NCBI GenBank assembly: GCA_050252415.1
Contig: JBFWKZ010000115.1
Span: forward strand, 1 to 7,885
Length of the DNA: 7,885 nucleotides
Reading direction: 5' to 3'
From: Heteroscillospira sp050252415
Lineage (GTDB): Bacteria > Bacillota > Clostridia > Oscillospirales > Oscillospiraceae
Shown here: one piece after another, positions 1-6,239 of the stretch
Layout: each line of letters starts with the position of its first letter
Position numbering within the stretch: position 1 is the first letter of the stretch
Program-made: the position numbers and the translations under genes
The notes under the pieces: model-generated
Seen by the model: the letters and a program-made list of their open reading frames with translations, nothing else
What the model was told of the DNA's origin: nothing
The model's database searches: none

Positions 1-30
1 CGTTTCTATAAGTCTAAAAAGTTTAAATGA
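1..30 (+). CDS. Possible C-terminal tail of an upstream gene (partial)
   Basis: Reading from base 1 in frame 1 gives RFYKSKKFK followed by TGA at 28-30. A basic, lysine-rich end 11 nt before a long terminator-like hairpin (42-93) is what the 3' end of a plus-strand gene would look like. Frame 2 is also open, to a TAG near base 90, but it runs through the hairpin, which makes it the less likely reading. Nine residues are too few to name a family, so this rests only on position and composition. Confidence 0.25.
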   Translation, partial: RFYKSKKFK

Positions 31-41
31 CATTTTATTAG

Positions 42-93
42 CACTAAATACAATAAGGCGCCGCTATCAAGCGGCGTCTTATTGTATTTAGTG
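42..93 (+). terminator. Long 23-bp hairpin, probable intrinsic terminator
   Basis: Arms 42-64 and 71-93 pair over 23 bp around a 6-base loop (TATCAA). The only departure from perfect complementarity is g58 opposite t77, a G-U wobble in plus-strand RNA but an A-C mismatch in minus-strand RNA. The inner seven pairs are GC-rich (GCGCCGC with GCGGCGT) and the 3' arm continues as the T-rich CTTATTGTATTTA, so the outer stem is an A-tract/T-tract pair typical of two-way terminators. The base after the stem is not in a T-run. It sits just past a possible stop at 28-30. Confidence 0.55.
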
Positions 94-223
94 GCCCACT
101 CCTTGAAGATAAGCGGCCTTTATCAAACACGGCTTGAGTACATTTATGTTCATGCGTTAAAAAATGATCGACCCCATGCCCAATCGCATCATATCATCAG
201 AAAAATGCTGCTTTTACATAAAA

Positions 224-250
224 AAGCATAGCTACTCTCCAGCTATGCTT
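224..250 (-). terminator. Rho-independent terminator of the AbrB-family gene
   Basis: AAGCATAGCT (224-233) and AGCTATGCTT (241-250) form a perfect 10-bp stem with a 7-base loop. Read on the minus strand, the stem is followed by a run of T (the complement of the A-run at 219-225). It lies about 30 nt past the stop codon of the regulator gene at 280-525, the right place and orientation to end its transcript. Confidence 0.8.
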
Positions 251-279
251 ACGTAAGTTTATTCTGATCATTTGTAAGA

Positions 280-525
280 TCAAATTTTAGTCGTCAGATC
301 CTTTGCGCATTTAACGCAAACGTTTTTGCCGCGATAGCTGATAATGTCCTCAGTGTTTCCGCAAAAAATGCACGAGGGATCATGCTTGCGAAGCATTATG
401 GTGTCGTCATCAACATAAATTTCAATAGGATCTTTTACGTCAATGCCAAGAGATCTGCGCAGCTCAATGGGTAATACGATACGTCCTAGATCATCCACTT
501 TGCGTACAATACCAGTTGCTTTCAC
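280..525 (-). CDS. AbrB/SpoVT-family transcriptional regulator with C-terminal CxxC pair
   Basis: An 81-residue transition-state-type DNA-binding protein. Residues 1-47 match the AbrB swapped-hairpin domain closely: ATGIVRKVDDLGRIVLPIEL, then RRSLGI, then the second strand pair IEIYVDDDTIMLRK. AbrB-type domains dimerise and bind AT-rich, flexible promoter DNA. The C-terminal part differs from B. subtilis AbrB and SpoVT. It is short and carries CxxC at 52-55 and CxxC at 70-73, which looks like a small zinc-ribbon. The start is non-ATG: AAGGAG at 535-540 sits 9 nt before GTG (525) and 6 nt before TTG (528). I chose GTG because it gives the usual MKATGIVRK beginning and better spacing; an upstream in-frame ATG at 591 has no such support. 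The gene is monocistronic, with its own terminator. The target genes are unknown; sporulation or stationary-phase control is inferred from the family. Confidence 0.88.
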   Translation of the reverse strand: MKATGIVRKVDDLGRIVLPIELRRSLGIDVKDPIEIYVDDDTIMLRKHDPSCIFCGNTEDIISYRGKNVCVKCAKDLTTKI

Positions 526-606
526 CAAAATCAACTCCTTATTGGCGTGCCTGTAAGGCAACGCAAAAATAAAATGGTTACACCAAAACAAATGAAATAA
601 TAAAAA

Positions 607-633
607 ATTATATCAATTGGCAATTATTTACAA
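607..633 (-). promoter_or_regulatory. Candidate sigma-A promoter for the AbrB-family gene
   Basis: On the minus strand TATAAT (607-612) is preceded by TGA, giving an extended -10 (TGATATAAT), with TTGTAA (628-633) 15 bp upstream. The spacer is shorter than the ideal 17, but an extended -10 can compensate. This would give a leader of roughly 70 nt before the start at 525. The surrounding DNA is almost pure A/T, also a typical AbrB binding context, so autoregulation is possible but not shown. Confidence 0.45.
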
Positions 634-637
634 TTTA

Positions 638-693
638 TTGATTAAAATTAATAAATTTTCGTATAAAGATTACGATTTAATTATAGCATAATA
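638..693 (+). promoter_or_regulatory. Candidate promoter region for spmAB (overlapping sigma-A-like and sporulation-sigma-like boxes)
   Basis: Two readings overlap. TTGATT (638-643), 18 bp, TATAAA (662-667) is a fair sigma-A promoter. GTATAAA (661-667), 19 bp, CATAATA (687-693) resembles the forespore sigma-G consensus as I remember it (gHATR and CATnMTA), with a spacer about one base longer than usual. In B. subtilis the spmAB genes are read by the mother-cell factor sigma-E; here only the CATA core would match a sigma-E -10. Either reading leaves a leader of roughly 80-105 nt before the spmA start. The choice between them cannot be made by eye. Confidence 0.3.
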
Positions 694-779
694 AAAAAAT
701 ATGTCAATTAAATCCATGGGGAAAAATTATTGGATGATAAAATGTTTTTGTATCACGTTCATTTTGGAGGAAGTACCTG

Positions 780-1355
780 ATGCTGTCACAGATTTGGATT
801 TTTATCGTGGTTGCCTCAATGTTACGGGGGGCCTATCTTGGAATTGGCGCAGAAGTGGCCTCGGCAGCTATGACCGGTGCGGCTGCGGCTGTCGAACTTT
901 GCATTGGACTTATGGGGGCGTTGTGTCTCTGGTCGGCGGTTATGGCCATGATGGAAGAGGCGGGACTGTCTGATGCGCTTGCCAAGCTGTTTTCACCCAT
1001 ACTTAGGCAGCTTTTTCCCCTATCGTCCAAAGTAGAATACATTCGGGAGAGCATCTCTTCCAACGTTACGGCAAATTTGCTGGGCCTTGGCAATGCCGCT
1101 ACACCGGCAGGTCTTATCGCCGTGGAAGGTATGGCGAAGCTGGGGGGGAAGGCGAGACGGGAGATGGGACGATTTGTTGTGATGAACACGGCGTCCATAC
1201 AGTTGCTCCCAACGACCATAGCCGCTATCCGGGCGGCAAATGGTGCTGGAGATGCCTTTGACATACTCCCGGCGGTATGGCTCAGTTCCGCTCTGGCGCT
1301 TGCTGCCGGCTTGGTTGCCTCAGAACTGTTCGCGCGGATATTGGGAGACGTATAG
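780..1355 (+). CDS. spmA: Spore maturation protein A
   Basis: A 191-residue membrane protein close in length to B. subtilis SpmA (about 196). It carries the nucleoside-recognition (Gate) type fold. The marked motifs are NLLGLGNAATPAG at 99-111 and NTASIQLLPTT at 136-146, both of which I recognise as SpmA signatures. Hydrophobic segments lie at about 3-23, 27-58, around 140-150 and 165-185. SpmA and SpmB act together in a forming spore to lower core water content, and their loss gives heat-sensitive spores; the molecular mechanism is unsettled. The ATG at 780 follows GGAGG (766-770) by 9 nt. The gene ends in TAG immediately followed, in the same frame, by the ATG of spmB. The pair is the clearest sign that this organism sporulates. 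Confidence 0.93.
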   Translation: MLSQIWIFIVVASMLRGAYLGIGAEVASAAMTGAAAAVELCIGLMGALCLWSAVMAMMEEAGLSDALAKLFSPILRQLFPLSSKVEYIRESISSNVTANLLGLGNAATPAGLIAVEGMAKLGGKARREMGRFVVMNTASIQLLPTTIAAIRAANGAGDAFDILPAVWLSSALALAAGLVASELFARILGDV

Positions 1356-1856
1356 ATGATATCCGGGATCATTATTGCAGCGGTTGCCCTTTATGCCCAT
1401 ATGCGCGGCGTTGACGTCTTCGACTGTGCCTGCAAAGGGGCAAAACGAGGTGTGGAGACAGCACTAAAAATGTTGCCTCCACTGGTGTGTTTGCTGGCTG
1501 CGGTGTATATGCTGCGCGCCTCCGGGCTGATTGAGCTTATGGCACAGATCTGTGCGCCGTTGTTTGAGCTGCTCGGAATACCACCGGAGACAGCGGCGTT
1601 GATTTTTTTGCGTCCGGTGACAGGCAGCGGGGCACTTGCTGTCGGCAGTGAGCTGATTGCGCAATACGGCGTCGATAGCGAGATCGGCAGAACGGCAGCT
1701 GTGATGATCGGCTCGACAGAGACGACCTTTTATGTTCTTGCCGTCTATCTCGGTGCGGCAGGGGTAAAACGCGGTGGGAAATTCCTGCCGGCAGCGCTCT
1801 GTGCCGACCTTGTCGGATTTATAACCGCGGCATGGGCGGTTCGATTTTTTTTCTGA
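1356..1856 (+). CDS. spmB: Spore maturation protein B
   Basis: A 166-residue partner of SpmA with the same Gate-type fold. It shows the SpmB signatures LRPVTGSGAL at 85-94 and GSTETTFYVLAVY at 119-131. Hydrophobic stretches lie near 2-14, 38-54, 80-100 and 115-135, and there is a final one at about 145-166. The N-terminus is roughly a dozen residues shorter than I remember for the Bacillus protein, which begins with a longer first hydrophobic segment. The start ATG directly abuts the spmA TAG. The only ribosome binding site is a GGGAGA stretch inside the last spmA codons (1343-1348), so translational coupling is likely. Because both genes share one frame, reading through the single TAG would fuse the two proteins. 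A hairpin terminator begins about 10 nt after the stop. Confidence 0.92.
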   Translation: MISGIIIAAVALYAHMRGVDVFDCACKGAKRGVETALKMLPPLVCLLAAVYMLRASGLIELMAQICAPLFELLGIPPETAALIFLRPVTGSGALAVGSELIAQYGVDSEIGRTAAVMIGSTETTFYVLAVYLGAAGVKRGGKFLPAALCADLVGFITAAWAVRFFF

Positions 1857-1864
1857 ATATGCGA

Positions 1865-1890
1865 AAAGCCGAATGATACGGTTCGGCTTT
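1865..1890. terminator. Two-way terminator between spmB and the converging operon
   Basis: AAAGCCGAA (1865-1873) pairs with TTCGGCTTT (1882-1890) over 9 bp around an 8-base loop. The stem lies 8 nt past the spmB stop at 1856. On the minus strand it is followed by a short T-run (CTTTTC) and lies about 75 nt past the stop of the methyltransferase gene at 1966. The T-tract is short on the plus strand (TTT then C), so termination may be leakier there. No other hairpin of note lies in 1857-1965. Confidence 0.7.
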
Positions 1891-1965
1891 CAAATCAAGT
1901 ATTGATTAATAACAGATGACTGATAGTTCCCAGAGAGCTACACCGTTTTTCCGGGATCGGCAGCA

Positions 1966-3123
1966 TTATAGAATATATGGCTTGCCATTATAAATATGCA
2001 GGAATGCGTTTTTAAGCGCATCACTCTCAAAGCTGACGCAAAGCGGAATGCTAAGACCGTATTGACAATCGTCGACAGCCTCAATATCATCCTCATCACG
2101 GATATGGAGTTTCATCAGCTCGCCGCCGGCTTCGATAACTTCCTCCATGGCATCGAGCAAATCGTCGGTTATCTCTTTCTGGATGATCGTGGTGTCGCTT
2201 GTGACTTCGATCACCCGGGACTGAGAGGCGGCGACGGCTGCTCTGAGCGGGGAAGGCGGCAATACGTTCATGTTGCGAGTGGCGGTGCTGAGAGCAGCAA
2301 TATGGGCATCATCAGTACCGCAGCAGCCGCCGAGAAATGCCGCGCCATTTTTAACAAAACCTTCTGCCGCCGCTGCGAATGCTTCCGGCTGCATTTTATA
2401 GACAGCCTTCCCGGTGGACATATCGGGCAGACCCGCATTAGGTTTTGAGATCAGGGGAAGACGGGAATAGACGCGCATATCGCCTAAGAGCTTTGTTATC
2501 AGAGCCATATTGCCACAGCAATTTATGCCATACGCATATGCCCCAAGTTCCTGCGCGCTTAGCAGAGCGGATATCAAATTTGCGCCCATCACGGACCGGC
2601 CGCTCTCATTACAGGCGAAGCTGACGAGCACAGGCTTTTTAGAGACGTTCTTCACGGCGATGAGAGCGGCTCTGGCCTCGGGAATGGACATCTGTGTTTC
2701 AATGGCATAGAAATCCACGCCAGCCTCCTCAAGCGCCTCGGCTTGCTCGGTATAAATGTCTACGAGGTCTTCAAAAGTTGCCATACCGTAGGGCATTAAC
2801 TGCAGCCCGCATGGCGCGATGTCGCCTGCGACCAATACGGTGTCCGGAACCGCTTCGCGTGAAAGGGAAACGAGATTGAGGCACAGCCGGCGGATATCCG
2901 TTGTGATGCCATGTTGTTTCAGCGAGGCGCGGTTGGCGCCGAATGTGGGGGCATAGACGCAGTCGGACCCTGCCTTGGCATAGGCGCGTTGAATTTTCTT
3001 GATGGCTTCCGGGTGTTCCAGGACCCAGATTTCGGGGCAAGCCCCGCGTTCCATACCGAGCTTTTGCAGCTCCGTGCCTGTTGCGCCGTCAAGGATGAAC
3101 GGTCGTTTGAGATCAAGCGGCAT
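1966..3123 (-). CDS. Homocysteine S-methyltransferase-family protein with short pterin-domain-like tail
   Basis: A 385-residue protein. Residues 6-280 form the zinc-dependent homocysteine-binding barrel found at the N-terminus of cobalamin-dependent methionine synthase MetH. Visible landmarks are DGATGTEL (12-19), APTFGAN (58-64), GDIAPCG (100-106), ETQ (142-144), NCCG (201-204), PNAGLP (228-233) and GGCCGT (265-270). The expected zinc-thiolate ligands C202, C267 and C268 are all present, so catalysis is plausible. Residues about 293-385 resemble the first part of the pterin-binding barrel (VIEVTSD, then a helix, then a strand), which stops at a TAA before the domain is complete. There is no cobalamin domain, so it cannot be a full MetH by itself; it could use a methyl donor such as S-methylmethionine or work with a separate corrinoid protein. 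ATG at 3123 has AAGGAGGT 5 nt upstream, overlapping the stop of the transporter gene. It is the last gene of the operon. Confidence 0.85.
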   Translation of the reverse strand: MPLDLKRPFILDGATGTELQKLGMERGACPEIWVLEHPEAIKKIQRAYAKAGSDCVYAPTFGANRASLKQHGITTDIRRLCLNLVSLSREAVPDTVLVAGDIAPCGLQLMPYGMATFEDLVDIYTEQAEALEEAGVDFYAIETQMSIPEARAALIAVKNVSKKPVLVSFACNESGRSVMGANLISALLSAQELGAYAYGINCCGNMALITKLLGDMRVYSRLPLISKPNAGLPDMSTGKAVYKMQPEAFAAAAEGFVKNGAAFLGGCCGTDDAHIAALSTATRNMNVLPPSPLRAAVAASQSRVIEVTSDTTIIQKEITDDLLDAMEEVIEAGGELMKLHIRDEDDIEAVDDCQYGLSIPLCVSFESDALKNAFLHIYNGKPYIL

Positions 3124-3134
3124 AGACTACCTCC

Positions 3135-4067
3135 TTATAAAAATGTATTAAAAACCATTATCCAGATTGGAATGGTAATAATGCAGAACGAAGTGGAGAG
3201 GAAGACCAATGTGCTGCTATAGAGCGCTCCATGCTCATCCGTACAGTATTTCGTCGCAAAAGTTGGCAGCAATGCGCCAAAGGGCATTGCGGAATAAATC
3301 ACCGCGATTTCTGTTATAAGGGGCTTGAATCCACACAGCGTACAGGCCAAAAGTACCAACGCCGGGCATATAATAAGCCTTGCAAGGGTCATTATAAATG
3401 CAGCGGGGCGGGAAAGCGCCTCACGGGCGTTCGACTGAGCAAGCGTCATACCGCAGAGCATCAGACCCAAAGGCGTACTGGTCGAGGCAAATCCCTGAAT
3501 CACGCTTGCTATTACCTCCGGAGGCTTTAACTGTGCAAAATACAGGATCAAACCAGCAAAAACCGAGAGCATGACGGGCGATACAAGCTGACACCAAAAT
3601 TCACGCATAGAGCCGTGGCAGCCCTCTCCCAGCAGATAGGTAGGTAAACCGTAATAGACGATGCGTGCCAGTGTGGTGAGGATGGTAAAGTAAAAAAGAC
3701 CGGCGTCACCAAACAGCGACTCGATAAGGGGCATGCCAAAAAAGGTGAAATTGGTGGTCAGCATGCCGTATATGGCCACTTTGCCCTCAACTCGGTTGCG
3801 GGAAAGGCGTTTCGCTATGTAGCCGACAACAAAAAGTACGGCGAAGGTTACGACGGTAGCAATAAAGACAGAGCCAAATTCCGTCAGTGTATTCTCATCC
3901 ATCGTGGTGTTATAAAACGAGCGGAGAATCAGACTTGGCAGACAAATTGTCAGCATGAGCGAAGAGAGCTGCTTTGAAAAGTCTTTTGAGACAATTCCGG
4001 TTTTTACGACGAGATAGCCGGTGATGATATAAATCGTTAACCTGAGGGTTAACACTATTGTGGACAC
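3135..4067 (-). CDS. AEC-family (auxin efflux carrier-like) membrane transporter
   Basis: A 310-residue, very hydrophobic protein with about ten membrane segments, the usual length and topology of the AEC family (bile/arsenite/riboflavin transporter superfamily). Landmarks are a first helix ending GYLVVKTGIV, CLPSLILRSF at 42-51, the helix-breaking NFTFFGMP at 106-113, an odd repeat of this layout in the second half (YSAMPFGA), and ITIPIW near the end. Bacterial members move small organic anions or amino acids such as malate or malonate; the substrate cannot be read here. The start is GTG at 4067, 10 nt after AAGGAGG (4078-4084); no ATG gives a better fit, and the first helix begins where the family's usually does. 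It lies 34 nt after argS and 11 nt before the methyltransferase gene, so cotranscription is likely. An amino-acid or methyl-donor substrate is a guess from the next gene. Confidence 0.88.
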   Translation of the reverse strand: MSTIVLTLRLTIYIITGYLVVKTGIVSKDFSKQLSSLMLTICLPSLILRSFYNTTMDENTLTEFGSVFIATVVTFAVLFVVGYIAKRLSRNRVEGKVAIYGMLTTNFTFFGMPLIESLFGDAGLFYFTILTTLARIVYYGLPTYLLGEGCHGSMREFWCQLVSPVMLSVFAGLILYFAQLKPPEVIASVIQGFASTSTPLGLMLCGMTLAQSNAREALSRPAAFIMTLARLIICPALVLLACTLCGFKPLITEIAVIYSAMPFGALLPTFATKYCTDEHGALYSSTLVFLSTSFCIITIPIWIMVFNTFL

Positions 4068-4101
4068 TACTGCAAAACCTCCTTAGATTTTGGACCGTTT
4101 T

Positions 4102-5802
4102 TTACATTTTTTCCGGTGCGTTTACGCCAACGATCCCAAGGGAGGAAGCTATGACGGTGCGGACGCTGTCAGCTAATTTGAGCCTTGCCTCGAGGATACC
4201 GGGCTCGGCGTCTTTGATGCGGCAGGCCGTATAGAAACGGTGAAAGCGGGCGGCAAGCTCAATGACATATCGATTGATACGAGATGGGTCATAGTCCCGG
4301 GCGGCGAGGCGGATTTCCTCAGGCAGAGCACTGAGCTGCTTAATGAGCTCTCTTTCGTGTTCGTCGGTCAGAAGAGAGAAATCAACATCACCAGCGGCTG
4401 GAACCGCTTTGCCCTCTGCAGCCATATTGGCAATGAGCGTACAGATACGCGCATAGGCGTATTGAACATAGTAGACAGGATTCTCACTGTCCTGACGAAC
4501 GGCGAGGTCAAGATCAAATTCCAGATGCGTATCCGGCTTCGCGTTGAAGAAAAAGCGGCAGGCGTCCACGCCAATCTCATCAAGAAGGTCATTAAGCGTC
4601 AAGGCCTTACCAGTGCGTTTCGAGACCTTAACGACCTCATTTCCCCGCACCAGCCGGACCATTTGCATGATGAGAAAGTCAAGTTTTTTGTCACGAAGCC
4701 CCAAAGCGGGCGCTGTCATGGAAGCGGCAAAGCGAATAGCATGTCCATGATGGTCCGCGCCCCAGACATCGATGACCCGGTCAAAACCGCGTTCAACAAA
4801 TTTATTTCGGTGATAGGCAATATCCACGGCGTAGTAGGTGTAAAAGCCGTTGGTCCTGCGCAGGACCTCATCCTTGTCGGCGCCAAGCTCAGTATTTTTG
4901 AGCCATAGTGCGCCGTCCTTTTCATAGGTCAGACCGCCGTCAATGAGGAGCTTCACGGTATCTGCGACATATCCGGATTTGTGAAGACTGCTTTCGAGAA
5001 ACCATTGATCAAAGTGAATACGGTATCGGGCTAAATGCTGCTTCATGAGAGCAATGTTATAGGGTAAGCCAAAAGCGACAAATGCGGCACAGCGCTCATC
5101 AGAAGCCATATCAAGGTATTTCCTGCCGTCCTTTTCGTATATGAGCTGCGCCAGAGAACGGATATCATCTCCGTGATAACCGTTTTCCGGGAACGAGACG
5201 GCATCTTCACCGAGAATGATCTGAAGGTAACGCGCCTCGATGCTTTTTCCAAAAAGGTCCACCTGGTTGCCTGCGTCGTTGACGTAAAATTCACGCCAAA
5301 CGTCATAGCCCGCTTTTTCCAGAACAGAGGCCAGGGCGTCTCCCAGCACACCGCCGCGCGCGTTTCCAATAGTCATAGGGCCGGTCGGATTTGCCGAGAC
5401 GAATTCGACCATGACGCGCTTTCCCTCACCGATGTTTACGCAGCCATAATCTTTACCTTCGGCTTCAATCGCCGACAGGACATCGGCATACCACTTTGAA
5501 GAGAGGCGAAAGTTCAGAAAGCCGGGGCCGGCGATCTCTGCCGACGCAAAATAGCTGTCCTCGAGCTCTAAATTTGCACAGAGCACCTCGGCAATTTTCC
5601 GGGGAGAAAGGTGAAGAACCCTGGCACCCGCCATGGCGTGGTTTGCAGCGTAATCGCCGTTTTTCGTATCCTTAGGGATCTCCACAAAACCATCCAGTTC
5701 GCCTGCGGGCAGCTCGCCTGAGGCCACTGCCCTGGTATGCGCCGATTTTATTAGGGCATCGATTTGAACTTTTGCGCTTTCGATCAGATTAGCCATTTTC
5801 AT
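4102..5802 (-). CDS. argS: Arginine--tRNA ligase
   Basis: A 566-residue class I aminoacyl-tRNA synthetase that activates arginine in the presence of tRNA-Arg. Domain order: N-terminal tRNA D-loop-contacting domain (about 5-100), Rossmann catalytic core, then the helical anticodon-binding DALR domain (about 440-566). The core shows SANPTGP (136-142) leading into the ATP motif, then VWGADHHGH (346-354) and the second signature as KVSKR (392-396) in place of KMSKS. The DALR domain opens with YVQYAYARI (445-453). The HIGH motif reads TIGN (144-147), with threonine replacing the first histidine; Clostridial enzymes as I remember them read HxGN. ATG at 5802 lies 5 nt after AAGGA; a second ATG two codons on (5796) is an alternative. 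The start overlaps the upstream YwiB-like gene by 14 nt, so translation is probably coupled. No T-box leader is visible, so control probably comes from the operon promoter. Confidence 0.96.
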   Translation of the reverse strand: MKMANLIESAKVQIDALIKSAHTRAVASGELPAGELDGFVEIPKDTKNGDYAANHAMAGARVLHLSPRKIAEVLCANLELEDSYFASAEIAGPGFLNFRLSSKWYADVLSAIEAEGKDYGCVNIGEGKRVMVEFVSANPTGPMTIGNARGGVLGDALASVLEKAGYDVWREFYVNDAGNQVDLFGKSIEARYLQIILGEDAVSFPENGYHGDDIRSLAQLIYEKDGRKYLDMASDERCAAFVAFGLPYNIALMKQHLARYRIHFDQWFLESSLHKSGYVADTVKLLIDGGLTYEKDGALWLKNTELGADKDEVLRRTNGFYTYYAVDIAYHRNKFVERGFDRVIDVWGADHHGHAIRFAASMTAPALGLRDKKLDFLIMQMVRLVRGNEVVKVSKRTGKALTLNDLLDEIGVDACRFFFNAKPDTHLEFDLDLAVRQDSENPVYYVQYAYARICTLIANMAAEGKAVPAAGDVDFSLLTDEHERELIKQLSALPEEIRLAARDYDPSRINRYVIELAARFHRFYTACRIKDAEPGILEARLKLADSVRTVIASSLGIVGVNAPEKM

Positions 5803-6229
5803 TTCTTTCCTTCTGTTCTCTTATCGTGATTAAAAATTGGTTTTTACCAATCAGGTTGTGTTCGATGTCGGTGGAATACTGTATTTCCAGCTCGCCGCCA
5901 TGCGTGTCCAGCTCGGAGCGGATGAGATGTGTCTCAATGCCCAAGGTGGCGGCACCATAGGGCGTCTCATAGAGGAAGCGGTGCTTGTTGCCCTCCTCAA
6001 AAACCATCTGGCTATTGAGTGTGCCCGCACGTTTCATTGTAACGGCGTCATTCTGCACAAGGAAAGTTGTCTTTGTACCCTCCATCCCTGTGAGCGGACT
6101 TTCCATATAGGTGAACAGCGCGCCATTTCTACCATAGCTGTATTTGCCATCAGTGACGAGCTCAACGGTATCGTCGTCTCCGCTCTGATAATTTTGTGTG
6201 CCCTTTATGGTTATAAGAACATTCTTCAT
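5789..6229 (-). CDS. YwiB-like DUF1934 beta-barrel protein
   Basis: A 146-residue, mostly beta-strand protein of the DUF1934/YwiB family, a calycin-like barrel of unknown function. Family hallmarks in order are VLITIKGTQ (residues 4-12), the strand pair VELVTDGKYSY, then SPLTGMEGTKTTF (about 44-56), AGTLNSQM (about 68-75), YETPYGAATLGI (about 87-98) and a last strand QYSTDIEHN. Length is normal. No signal peptide or membrane segment is seen, so it should be cytosolic. In B. subtilis ywiB also neighbours argS, and here the two genes overlap by 14 nt, so this arrangement is conserved. I chose ATG at 6229, 6 nt after GAGGAA; the in-frame TTG one codon earlier is less likely. The ribosome binding site includes the TGA of murI. 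A role linked to translation or envelope lipids would be speculation. Confidence 0.93.
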   Translation of the reverse strand: MKNVLITIKGTQNYQSGDDDTVELVTDGKYSYGRNGALFTYMESPLTGMEGTKTTFLVQNDAVTMKRAGTLNSQMVFEEGNKHRFLYETPYGAATLGIETHLIRSELDTHGGELEIQYSTDIEHNLIGKNQFLITIREQKERNENG

Positions 6230-6239
6230 CAATTATTCC

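Noticed and set aside
31..231. Open plus-strand frame without ATG, and a 21-codon minus-strand ORF at 88-153
   Set aside because: The plus frame runs through the long hairpin, has no start with a ribosome binding site, and its product resembles nothing I know. The minus ORF (MNINVLKPCLIK...) has no ribosome binding site. I treat 94-223 as non-coding with nothing recognisable.
701..973. 90-codon plus-strand ORF starting ahead of spmA
   Set aside because: It overlaps spmA in another frame, has low-complexity glycine/arginine content late on, and no ribosome binding site.
833..1372. 179-codon minus-strand ORF opposite spmA
   Set aside because: It is the antisense shadow of a GC-rich, alanine-rich gene. 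The sense frame carries the SpmA motifs.
4240..4908. 222-codon plus-strand ORF opposite argS
   Set aside because: Antisense shadow of argS, with no start signal and no recognisable domain.
5803..5830. T-box leader for argS
   Set aside because: There is no space for one: argS begins inside the upstream gene and no T-box motif is present before murI.
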